Shown here: piece after piece, positions 1-5,983 of the stretch
Position numbering within the stretch: the first letter of the stretch is position 1
Layout: each line of letters opens with the position of its first letter
Origin: Comamonadaceae bacterium
GTDB lineage: Bacteria; Pseudomonadota; Gammaproteobacteria; Burkholderiales; Burkholderiaceae_C
Reading direction: 5' to 3'
Assembly: GCA_947463845.1 (NCBI GenBank)
Contig: CANHUM010000084.1
Location: 1 to 7,245, forward strand
DNA: 7,245 bases
Notes under the pieces: generated by a model
What the model saw: the letters and a program-made list of their open reading frames with translations, nothing else
What the model was told of the DNA's origin: nothing
Databases searched by the model: none
Translations under genes and position numbers: made by a program

Positions 1-1133
1 AAGAAGGTGTGGCATCGCTCGGCGGTTACGCCGACGTTTTTCAGCGCAACGTCATGGCCTCGGGCGTGGTGCCCCAGATCAGCATGATCATGGGCCCATC
101 GGCCGGTGGTGCGGTGTACTCGCCCGCCCTGACCGACTTCATCTTCATGGTCAAAGACACGTCCTACATGTTCGTGACCGGCCCCGACGTGGTCAAAACC
201 GTGACGCACGAAGAGGTCACGGCCGAAGAACTCGGTGGCGCTTTGACGCACACCACCAAGAGCGGCGTGGCCGACATGGCGTTTGAGAATGACGTGGAAG
301 CACTGCTCATGCTGCGCCGCCTCTTCAACTATTTGCCACTCAACAACAAAGAAAAAGCGCCGGTGCGCAAGAGTGGCGACCCGACCGATCGCATGGACCT
401 GAGCTTGGACACCTTGGTGCCCGAGAATCCCAACAAGGCCTATGACATGAAGGAACTCATCGTCAAAACTGTGGACGATGGCGATTTCTTTGAGCTTCAA
501 CCCGATTACGCGAAAAACATCCTGATCGGTTTTGCCCGCATCGACGGACAAACCGTGGGCATTGTGGCCAACCAGCCCTTGGTTCTGGCCGGTTGTTTGG
601 ACATCAAGAGCTCCATCAAGGCCGCGCGTTTCGTGCGCTTCTGCGACGCCTTCAACATTCCGGTGGTCACTTTTGTGGACGTGCCCGGCTTCATGCCTGG
701 CACCAGCCAGGAGTTTGGCGGCATCATCAAACACGGTGCCAAGTTGCTGTACGCCTATGCCGAGTGCACCGTGCCCAAAATCACCGTCATCACCCGCAAG
801 GCCTATGGCGGTGCATACGACGTGATGGCCTCCAAGCACCTGCGTGGCGACGTCAACTTCTCCTGGCCCAACGCCGAAATCGCGGTCATGGGTGCCAAGG
901 GTGCCGTGGAGATCATCTTCCGTGAAGACAAGGGCGACCCCGAGAAATTGGCGGCCAAGGAAGCCGAGTACAAAGCCCGCTTTGCCAACCCCTTTGTGGC
1001 GGGCGCCCGTGGCTTCATCGACGACGTGATCCAGCCCCACGAAACACGCAAGCGTATTGCCCGCTCGTTGGTGATGCTCAAAGACAAGAAAATTGAAAAC
1101 CCATGGCGCAAGCACGGGAACATTCCACTGTGA
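1..1133 (+). CDS. pccB: Propionyl-CoA carboxylase beta (carboxyltransferase) subunit, 5' partial
   Basis: This is the carboxyltransferase subunit, which moves the carboxyl group from carboxybiotin on PccA to propionyl-CoA and gives (S)-methylmalonyl-CoA in the cytoplasm. The frame is already open at the window edge (codons begin at base 3), and the GTG at 9 reads as an internal Val in [13 protein letters not shown], so the true start lies upstream. Roughly 375 of the usual ~510 residues are present. They cover the end of the N-terminal crotonase-like half ([13 protein letters not shown] oxyanion-type glycines) and the whole C-terminal half ([13 protein letters not shown], then [10 protein letters not shown]). 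The Asp codon in AYGGAYD (819-821) corresponds to Asp422 of Streptomyces coelicolor PccB, which is known to favour propionyl-CoA over acetyl-CoA. The gene ends with [11 protein letters not shown] and TGA, 20 bp before pccA, so the two are almost certainly co-transcribed. A broader acyl-CoA carboxylase is possible but less likely. Confidence 0.95.
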   Translation, partial: EGVASLGGYADVFQRNVMASGVVPQISMIMGPSAGGAVYSPALTDFIFMVKDTSYMFVTGPDVVKTVTHEEVTAEELGGALTHTTKSGVADMAFENDVEALLMLRRLFNYLPLNNKEKAPVRKSGDPTDRMDLSLDTLVPENPNKAYDMKELIVKTVDDGDFFELQPDYAKNILIGFARIDGQTVGIVANQPLVLAGCLDIKSSIKAARFVRFCDAFNIPVVTFVDVPGFMPGTSQEFGGIIKHGAKLLYAYAECTVPKITVITRKAYGGAYDVMASKHLRGDVNFSWPNAEIAVMGAKGAVEIIFREDKGDPEKLAAKEAEYKARFANPFVAGARGFIDDVIQPHETRKRIARSLVMLKDKKIENPWRKHGNIPL

Positions 1134-1138
1134 TTGCC

Positions 1139-1144
1139 AAGGAG
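1139..1144 (+). promoter_or_regulatory. Shine-Dalgarno site that sets the pccA start
   Basis: AAGGAG lies nine bases before the ATG at 1154. The longer open frame beginning at ATG 1103 inside pccB would add 17 residues unrelated to the family, and no ribosome binding site was noted in front of it. The site therefore supports 1154, where the protein begins MFTKILIANRGE, the canonical biotin carboxylase N-terminus. Confidence 0.8.
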
Positions 1145-1153
1145 AAGAACACG

Positions 1154-3202
1154 ATGTTTACCAAAATCCTGATTGCCAACCGCGGCGAAATCGCCTGCCG
1201 CGTCATCGCCACCGCCCAAAAAATGGGCATCCAAACCGTGGCTGTTTATTCGGAAGCCGATAAGGAGGCCCGCCACGTGCAACTGGCCGACGAAGCCGTG
1301 CTGCTGGGCCCCGCGCCCTCGCGCGAGTCGTATTTGGTCGCTGAAAAAATCATTGCCGCCGCCAAAGCGACTGGCGCCCAAGCCATCCACCCCGGCTACG
1401 GCTTCCTGAGCGAGAACACCGAGTTCGCCAAGCGCTGCGAAGACGAGGGCATTGCCTTCATTGGCCCCAAGGCCCACTCGATCGCCGCCATGGGCGACAA
1501 GATCGCCTCCAAGAAATTGGCCAACGAAGCCAAGGTCAACACCATCCCCGGCTACAACGACGCCATCGACACCGCCGAGCAGGCGGTGGAGATCGCCAAG
1601 GGCATTGGCTATCCCGTCATGATCAAGGCCTCGGCCGGTGGCGGTGGTAAAGGTTTGCGCGTGGCTTTCAACGAAAAGGAAGCCTTCGAGGGCTTTACTT
1701 CTTGCCGTAACGAGGCACGCAACAGCTTTGGCGACGACCGTGTGTTCATCGAAAAATACGTGCTCGAACCCCGCCACATCGAGATCCAGATCCTGGGTGA
1801 CAGCCACGGCAACGTGGTGTACCTCAACGAGCGCGAGTGCTCGATCCAGCGTCGTCACCAAAAAGTGATCGAAGAGGCGCCATCGCCCTTCATCAGTGAC
1901 GCCACCCGCAAGGCCATGGGTGAGCAGGCTGTGGCGCTGGCCAAGGCCGTGAAGTACCAGTCGGCTGGTACGGTTGAGTTCGTGGTCGGCAAAGACCAGG
2001 ACTTCTACTTCCTGGAGATGAACACCCGCTTGCAGGTGGAACACCCCGTGACCGAGTGCATCACCGGCTTGGACCTGGTGGAGCAGATGATCCGCGTGGC
2101 CGCTGGCGAGAAACTCTCGTTTGCGCAGTCCGACGTCAAACGCAACGGCTGGGCCATCGAATGCCGTATCAACGCCGAAGACCCCTTCCGCAACTTCTTG
2201 CCATCCACCGGCCGTTTGGTGCGCTTCCAACCGCCCGCACAAACCATGTTTCAGGGCAACACCGCTGATTTGCAAGGCGTGCGCGTGGACACCGGTGTGC
2301 AAGATGGTGGTGAGATCCCGATGTTCTACGACTCGATGATCGCCAAGCTCATCGTGCACGGCAAGGACCGCAACGAAGCCATTGCCAAGATGCGCGAAGC
2401 CCTGAACGGCTTTGTCATCCGTGGCATCAGCTCCAACATCCCTTTCCAGGCCGCATTGTTGGCGCACCCCAAATTCGTGAGTGGCCAGTTCAACACGGGC
2501 TTCATTGCCGAGCACTACGCCCATGGTTTCCGTGCCGAAGATGTGCCGCACGATGACCACGACTTCTTGGCGGCCTTGGCGGCGTTTGTTCGCCGCAAAT
2601 CGCGTGAACGCGCCGCCAGTCTGAGCGGTCAGCTGCCCGGTTACGACGTGAAGATCGGCCAAGACTACGCCGTGGTGGAGTTGGGGCAGGGCGGCAAAAA
2701 CCGCTATGTGCCCGTGCATGTGGATGAATTCGTGGGCAAACCTGGTGTGGCGCAAATCACCATCGGGGGAAAAACCTATGCCATCGAAAGCAACTCACGC
2801 TTGAATGACATCCGCATCGAAGGCACTTGCAACGGCAAACCGTTCACGGCCCAGGTCGAGCGTGGCACCTTGAAAAACCCCTTGGCGCTGCAAGTGCAGC
2901 ACAACGGCACGCGCATCGAAGCGCTGGTCATGTCGCCGCGCATGGCCGAGCTGCACCAGCTCATGCCCTTCAAAGCCCCGCCAGACCTCAGCCGCTTCGT
3001 GCTCTCGCCCATGCCAGGCCTCTTGGTGGAAGTGTCGGTGCAGCCGGGTCAAAAAGTGCAAGCCGGTGAGCGTGTGGCCGTGATCGAGGCCATGAAAATG
3101 GAGAACGTGTTGTTTGCCGCACAAGACGGTGTTGTGAAGAAGGTGGTCGCGTCCAAGGGCGAGTCACTGACGGTGGATCAGATGATCGTGGAGTTCGAAT
3201 AA
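1154..3202 (+). CDS. pccA: Propionyl-CoA carboxylase alpha subunit (biotin carboxylase plus biotin carrier)
   Basis: This 682-residue protein carboxylates its own covalently bound biotin using ATP and bicarbonate, then hands the carboxyl group to PccB. Domains in order are: biotin carboxylase N-domain (residues ~1-115, FTKILIANRGEIACRV); ATP-grasp (~116-320) with the glycine-rich loop SAGGGGKG around 160-167 and ERECSIQRRHQK; biotin carboxylase C-domain to ~450 with CRINAED; a middle region of BT type (~480-600) that contacts the beta subunit; and a C-terminal biotinyl domain with EAMKM, biotin on Lys648. Catalytic residues Glu288, Asn290, Arg292 and Arg338 are all present and fall at the same numbers as in E. 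coli AccC. Length is normal for PccA. A 3-methylcrotonyl-CoA carboxylase alpha chain has a similar plan, but the neighbouring beta subunit carries the propionyl-type Asp. The gene sits 20 bp after pccB and abuts the VOC gene. Confidence 0.95.
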   Translation: MFTKILIANRGEIACRVIATAQKMGIQTVAVYSEADKEARHVQLADEAVLLGPAPSRESYLVAEKIIAAAKATGAQAIHPGYGFLSENTEFAKRCEDEGIAFIGPKAHSIAAMGDKIASKKLANEAKVNTIPGYNDAIDTAEQAVEIAKGIGYPVMIKASAGGGGKGLRVAFNEKEAFEGFTSCRNEARNSFGDDRVFIEKYVLEPRHIEIQILGDSHGNVVYLNERECSIQRRHQKVIEEAPSPFISDATRKAMGEQAVALAKAVKYQSAGTVEFVVGKDQDFYFLEMNTRLQVEHPVTECITGLDLVEQMIRVAAGEKLSFAQSDVKRNGWAIECRINAEDPFRNFLPSTGRLVRFQPPAQTMFQGNTADLQGVRVDTGVQDGGEIPMFYDSMIAKLIVHGKDRNEAIAKMREALNGFVIRGISSNIPFQAALLAHPKFVSGQFNTGFIAEHYAHGFRAEDVPHDDHDFLAALAAFVRRKSRERAASLSGQLPGYDVKIGQDYAVVELGQGGKNRYVPVHVDEFVGKPGVAQITIGGKTYAIESNSRLNDIRIEGTCNGKPFTAQVERGTLKNPLALQVQHNGTRIEALVMSPRMAELHQLMPFKAPPDLSRFVLSPMPGLLVEVSVQPGQKVQAGERVAVIEAMKMENVLFAAQDGVVKKVVASKGESLTVDQMIVEFE

Positions 3203-3685
3203 ATGACACGACCTTTCAAAGTGCTGGGTGTCCAGCAGATCGCCATCGGCGGCCCTGACAAAACCCGCTTGCAAACTTTGTGGGTGGACATGCTCGGCTT
3301 GGAAGTGACCGGCACTTTCAAGAGCGAGCGTGAGAACGTGGACGAAGACATCTGCGCCATCGGCACCGGCCCGTTCAAGGTCGAGGTCGACTTGATGCAG
3401 CCCTTGGACCCTGAGAAAAAACCGGCGGTGCACACCACGCCGCTCAATCACATTGGTTTGTGGATCGACGACTTACCGGTGGCTGTGGAGTGGCTCACGG
3501 CCCAAGGCGTGCGTTTTGCGCCGGGCGGCATCCGCAAGGGGGCTGCCGGTTTTGACATCACTTTCTTGCACCCCAAGTCCAACGACGAGTTTCCCATTGC
3601 CGGGGAGGGTGTGTTGATCGAATTGGTGCAGGCGCCACCTGAAGTGGTCAAGGCCTTTGCGGCCTTGGCGGCCAACGCGCATTGA
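3203..3685 (+). CDS. VOC-superfamily protein, probable methylmalonyl-CoA epimerase-like
   Basis: This 160-residue protein has two beta-alpha-beta-beta-beta VOC (glyoxalase-type) modules, at ~7-70 and ~80-145, and no signal peptide or membrane segment. Methylmalonyl-CoA epimerase converts the (S) product of PccAB to the (R) form used by the mutase, and the position directly after pccA fits that role. The candidate metal ligands of the second half are present: His83 in [11 protein letters not shown] and Glu140 in VLIELVQ. Asp63 (VDLMQPL) occupies the Gln/Glu ligand site. The first ligand, a His in epimerases (IDHIAIAV-like), is Gln12 here (VQQIAIGG). The ATG directly follows the pccA TAA (TAAATG), with GGAG inside the end of pccA nine bases upstream, so translation is probably coupled. 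Fold and operon membership are secure. The epimerase activity is an inference that the Gln12 change weakens; a different small acyl-CoA or hydroxyacid substrate is possible. Confidence 0.8.
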   Translation: MTRPFKVLGVQQIAIGGPDKTRLQTLWVDMLGLEVTGTFKSERENVDEDICAIGTGPFKVEVDLMQPLDPEKKPAVHTTPLNHIGLWIDDLPVAVEWLTAQGVRFAPGGIRKGAAGFDITFLHPKSNDEFPIAGEGVLIELVQAPPEVVKAFAALAANAH

Positions 3686-3715
3686 TTTTTTCTTTGGCGC
3701 CAAAACCCGTTCTTC

Positions 3716-3747
3716 AAAGCCCGTCAGGCGCCAGTCTGCCGGGCTTT
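3716..3747. terminator. Hairpin at the convergent junction, likely bidirectional terminator
   Basis: AAAGCCCG (3716-3723) pairs perfectly with CGGGCTTT (3740-3747). After one mismatch, CAG (3725-3727) pairs with CTG (3736-3738), leaving an 8-base loop. On the plus strand the stem ends in a run of four T (3745-3748), so it could end the pccB-pccA-VOC transcript. On the minus strand the U-rich part is weak (TTTGAAG). The hairpin contains the rsxB stop codon, so the last rsxB codons lie within it. The pairing is exact; the terminator function is inferred. Confidence 0.5.
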
Positions 3748-4413
3748 TGCTTTGGCCAGTGCCGCTTCGATGATGGCCCGTTTGCGGTCCACTTCAGAGG
3801 CCTCTTCAGTGCCCTTGGTGTATTGGGCCAAGTCGGCCAGTTTGTGCTCGGCTTTCGCTTGTAAACGCCTTTGGTGCTCTGCTTCTTCTTGCACCAGACG
3901 TTGCTGGCGCATCTCGTAGCGCGCTTGTGCGGTACGCGCCTGTTCATCCGACCAGGCGGCCCAGCCGGTTCGGGTGCCTGTGACGTTTTCCAAGGCGATG
4001 CAGTCCACCGGGCAGACCGGAATGCACAACTCGCAGCCCGTGCACCAAGGCTCGATCACGGTGTGCATCAGCTTGTTGGCCCCCAAAATCGCATCGGTGG
4101 GGCAGGCTTTGATGCACAGCGTGCAACCAATGCACCAGGATTCATCGATGATGGCCACATGGCGAGGCCCTTCAGTACCGTGTTCGGCGTTCAGCGGCAA
4201 AGCTGCTTGCCCGGTAATGGCTGCCAGCCGCTCGATGCCTGCTTGCCCTCCCGGCGGGCACTGGTTGATGGCAGCTTGACCTTCTGACATGGCGCGGGCA
4301 TAGCTGGCGCAGTCCGGATACCCGCAACGTGTGCACTGGGTTTGGGGCAGGGCCTCATGGAGTGCAAGAAAAAGCGCCTGGGTCTCAGGCGCTGTTGGAC
4401 TCAAGGTGGGCAT
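3724..4413 (-). CDS. rsxB: RnfB/RsxB-like electron transport protein with three [4Fe-4S] sites, no membrane anchor
   Basis: This 229-residue soluble iron-sulfur protein resembles the B subunit of Rnf/Rsx electron transport complexes. The N-terminal cluster motif uses Cys27, Cys30, Cys35 and Cys52 (CTRCGYPDC then NQCPPGG), as in RnfB. Two ferredoxin motifs follow, Cys94-97-100-104 (CIGCTLCIKACP) and Cys124-127-130-134 (CTGCELCIPVCP), predicted to bind two [4Fe-4S] clusters. Residues ~155-225 form a charged Glu/Lys/Arg/Gln-rich helix, possibly a coiled coil. The N-terminal transmembrane helix of enterobacterial RnfB is absent, and no other rnf gene is in the window. The start at 4413 (MPTLSPTAPETQ) is chosen because the frame open upstream to 4686 overlaps phaZ and gives unrelated sequence. 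The gene begins 5 bp after phaZ, so it should be expressed with it. The redox partner is unknown. Confidence 0.85.
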   Translation of the reverse strand: MPTLSPTAPETQALFLALHEALPQTQCTRCGYPDCASYARAMSEGQAAINQCPPGGQAGIERLAAITGQAALPLNAEHGTEGPRHVAIIDESWCIGCTLCIKACPTDAILGANKLMHTVIEPWCTGCELCIPVCPVDCIALENVTGTRTGWAAWSDEQARTAQARYEMRQQRLVQEEAEHQRRLQAKAEHKLADLAQYTKGTEEASEVDRKRAIIEAALAKAKARQTGA

Positions 4414-4421
4414 GGACCTCA
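4414..4421 (-). promoter_or_regulatory. phaZ stop overlapping the rsxB ribosome binding site
   Basis: Read on the minus strand the junction is TGAGGTCC followed by the rsxB ATG. The phaZ TGA supplies the first bases of the GAGG Shine-Dalgarno core, only three bases from the start codon. A second purine patch (AAGG in the last phaZ codons) lies ten bases upstream of the ATG and could serve instead. The arrangement suggests that rsxB translation depends on ribosomes finishing phaZ. Confidence 0.6.
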
Positions 4422-5813
4422 GGCCTTTTTCTTGGCATTCACCTGGGTGGTTTTGACGGCAGCCTTGGCAGCAACTTTGGCCGCAACCTTTTGAGGTGTT
4501 TTGCCTGCTGCTTTTGCAACGGGTTTGGCAGCGGGTTGAGCACGGGCTTTGGGCGCGTGATCGGCGATGAACTTGACCAGTTGCGGATAAACAATGTCCC
4601 GCCAGCGGCGGCCACTGAAGATGCCATAGTGGCCAGCGCCTTCGACTTCCAGGTGCTGACGCTCCTTGGCGGGCACGCCGCTGCACAGGTCTTGCGCCGC
4701 ACGGGTCTGGCCCGAGCCAGAAATATCGTCCAACTCACCTTCCACCGTCATCAGCGCGGTGGTCTTGATGTCTTGCGGCCGCACGCGTTCGACCTTGCCG
4801 TCCACGCCCTTGACGTCCCAGGTGCCATTGACCAGTTTGAAGTCCTGGAACACGGTCTGTATGGTCTCCAGGTAGTAATCGGCGTCCATGTCCAGGACGG
4901 CGTTGTACTCGTCGTAGAACTTGCGGTGGGCTTCCGCGCTGGCGTCGTCACCCTTGATCAAGTCCTTGAAATAGTCGTAATGGCTGTTGGCATGGCGATC
5001 GGGGTTCATGGCGACGAAACCCGTGTACTGCAAAAAGCCAGGATAGACCCGTCTGCCGGCACCCGGGAAGTTGGGCGGCACACGGTAGATCACATTGTTT
5101 TCGAACCACTCAAAGCTTTTGTTGGTGGCCAGGTTGTTCACCGAAGTGGGTGATTTTCTGGCGTCGATGGGCCCGCCCATCATGGTCATGGTGAGTGGCG
5201 TCTTTTCGCCACGGCTGGCCATCAAGGAGACGGCTGCGAGCACTGGCACCGTGGGCTGGCAAACACTCACCACATGGCAGTGACCATAGATGGACTGCAG
5301 GTGGCGGATGAATTCCTGCACATAGTTGATGTAATCGTCCAGGTGGAATTCACCATCGGACAAAGGCACCAGACGTGCGTTTTTCCAGTCGGTGATGTAG
5401 ACCTTGTGCCCTTGCAGCATGGTCTTGACGGTGTCGCGCAGCAAGGTGGCGTAGTGGCCAGAAAGCGGGGCCACGATCAGCACCACTGGCTGGGCCTTGA
5501 GCACGCTCAGGGTGTCCGCATCGTCCGAGAAGCGTTTGAATCGGCGCAGTTCGCAAAAAGGTTTGTCAATTTCGATGCGCTCGTGAATCGCCACATCGAC
5601 CCGGTTGACCTTGACGGTCTTGATGCCAAATTCAGGCTTTTCGTAATCTTTGCCCAGCCTGTGCATCAGCGCATAGCCTGCAGACACGCGTTGTGCCAAA
5701 GGCGTTTGGGCCATGGGGTTCAAAGGATTGCTGTAAAGCTTTGCTGCAGCTTGGGCCAGATCGGAAAATGGCTCCATGATCGAGCGTTGGGTTTCAAAAA
5801 TCTGATACAGCAT
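4419..5813 (-). CDS. phaZ: Intracellular polyhydroxybutyrate depolymerase with lysine-rich C-terminal tail
   Basis: This 464-residue alpha/beta-hydrolase mobilises intracellular PHB granules and closely resembles PhaZa1 of Cupriavidus necator. The catalytic triad is visible: nucleophile Cys185 in VSVCQPTVPVLAA (a Cys in place of the usual Ser), Asp362 in VEGELDDISGSGQT, and His395 in GAGHYGIFSGRRW. Other family landmarks are APLSGHYATLLRDTVKTML, VYITDWKNARLVP and MMGGPIDARKSPT. There is no signal peptide, as expected for the intracellular class. The start MLYQIFETQRSI matches the family N-terminus, and AAGGA lies ten bases before the ATG. The Cupriavidus enzyme, as I recall it, ends near residue 419; here 44 extra residues form a basic Ala/Lys/Pro tail. 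The gene follows a terminator (5921-5950) and a 170-bp gap, so it should have its own promoter, although I could not identify convincing -35 and -10 boxes. rsxB follows after 5 bp. Confidence 0.93.
   Translation of the reverse strand: MLYQIFETQRSIMEPFSDLAQAAAKLYSNPLNPMAQTPLAQRVSAGYALMHRLGKDYEKPEFGIKTVKVNRVDVAIHERIEIDKPFCELRRFKRFSDDADTLSVLKAQPVVLIVAPLSGHYATLLRDTVKTMLQGHKVYITDWKNARLVPLSDGEFHLDDYINYVQEFIRHLQSIYGHCHVVSVCQPTVPVLAAVSLMASRGEKTPLTMTMMGGPIDARKSPTSVNNLATNKSFEWFENNVIYRVPPNFPGAGRRVYPGFLQYTGFVAMNPDRHANSHYDYFKDLIKGDDASAEAHRKFYDEYNAVLDMDADYYLETIQTVFQDFKLVNGTWDVKGVDGKVERVRPQDIKTTALMTVEGELDDISGSGQTRAAQDLCSGVPAKERQHLEVEGAGHYGIFSGRRWRDIVYPQLVKFIADHAPKARAQPAAKPVAKAAGKTPQKVAAKVAAKAAVKTTQVNAKKKA
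4422..4553 (-). repeat. Region encoding the PhaZ lysine-periodic tail (residues 421-464)
   Basis: The last 44 residues hold 15 Ala, 11 Lys, 1 Arg, 4 Pro and no acidic residue. Lysines fall exactly four residues apart at 430, 434, 438, 442, 446, 450 and 454, followed by KKK at 461-463. The composition resembles histone H1-like and PHB-granule DNA-binding tails such as those of PhaF and PhaM. It follows the conserved catalytic domain directly. The frame is intact through the region and ends in TGA. Confidence 0.8.
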
Positions 5814-5920
5814 GTGACAGTTTTCCTTGCAACAAAATGATGCGCTGCAGCAATACTACAGGAGACCAACAGGTATTTTTTGAGGTTGACCCCTAATTGA
5901 CAGTCTTTGACCGGTCGACC
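5814..5920 (-). promoter_or_regulatory. Presumed phaZ promoter and control region
   Basis: This is the gap between the aminotransferase terminator and phaZ. The start-proximal part holds AAGGA (5824-5828) as ribosome binding site. GCTGCAGC (5844-5851) is a perfect palindrome inside the wider TGC-rich element TTGCTGCAGCGCA (minus strand). Farther upstream, GTCAA (minus strand; TTGAC on plus) occurs at 5886-5890, 5897-5901 and 5907-5911, and overlapping palindromes GACCGGTC and GGTCGACC lie at 5909-5920. The TAGTAT at roughly 25 bases beyond the palindrome lacks a matching -35 box, so no sigma-70 promoter is assigned. A promoter is inferred from position only. Confidence 0.45.
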
Positions 5921-5950
5921 CAAAAAGAAACCGCCCCGACAGGGGCGGTT
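5919..5950 (-). terminator. Rho-independent terminator of the aminotransferase gene
   Basis: AACCGCCCC (5929-5937) and GGGGCGGTT (5942-5950) form a perfect nine-base-pair GC-rich stem with a four-base loop. On the minus strand the stem is followed by TTTCTTTTTGGG, a good U-tract, beginning about 34 bases after the aminotransferase stop codon. This separates that gene from phaZ. Confidence 0.88.
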
Positions 5951-5983
5951 ACAAGTTGCAAGTCAGACTGGAAGGGTGTTCGT

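Noticed and set aside
1103..1153. Extended pccA start overlapping the pccB 3' end
   Set aside because: The extra 17 residues do not belong to the family, and AAGGAG sits correctly for the start at 1154.
803..2755. A 650-codon open frame on the minus strand opposite pccB and pccA
   Set aside because: It lies wholly opposite two genes whose proteins are unmistakable. Its translation is the His/Val/Gly/Leu-rich low-information type expected from the antisense of GC-rich coding DNA, and I recognise no family motif in it.
3693..3704. TTTGGCGCCAAA palindrome as a stand-alone terminator
   Set aside because: It has no loop-forming centre and no T-run follows it on either strand. The T-run at 3686-3691 lies on the wrong side for the plus strand.
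4414..4686. N-terminal extension of rsxB into the phaZ coding region
   Set aside because: The 91 extra residues are Arg/Cys/Ser-rich out-of-frame phaZ sequence. The start at 4413 has its own binding site and begins just before the conserved cluster domain.
4329..5153. A 274-codon plus-strand open frame opposite phaZ
   Set aside because: It is the antisense shadow of phaZ, with no recognisable domain.
5274..5840. A 188-codon plus-strand open frame opposite the phaZ 5' half
   Set aside because: It is an antisense shadow, and the real gene on the other strand has an intact catalytic triad.
5897..5902. Perfect TTGACA -35 hexamer on the plus strand
   Set aside because: There is no -10 box 16-18 bases downstream and no plus-strand gene follows it. 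It runs into the aminotransferase terminator.
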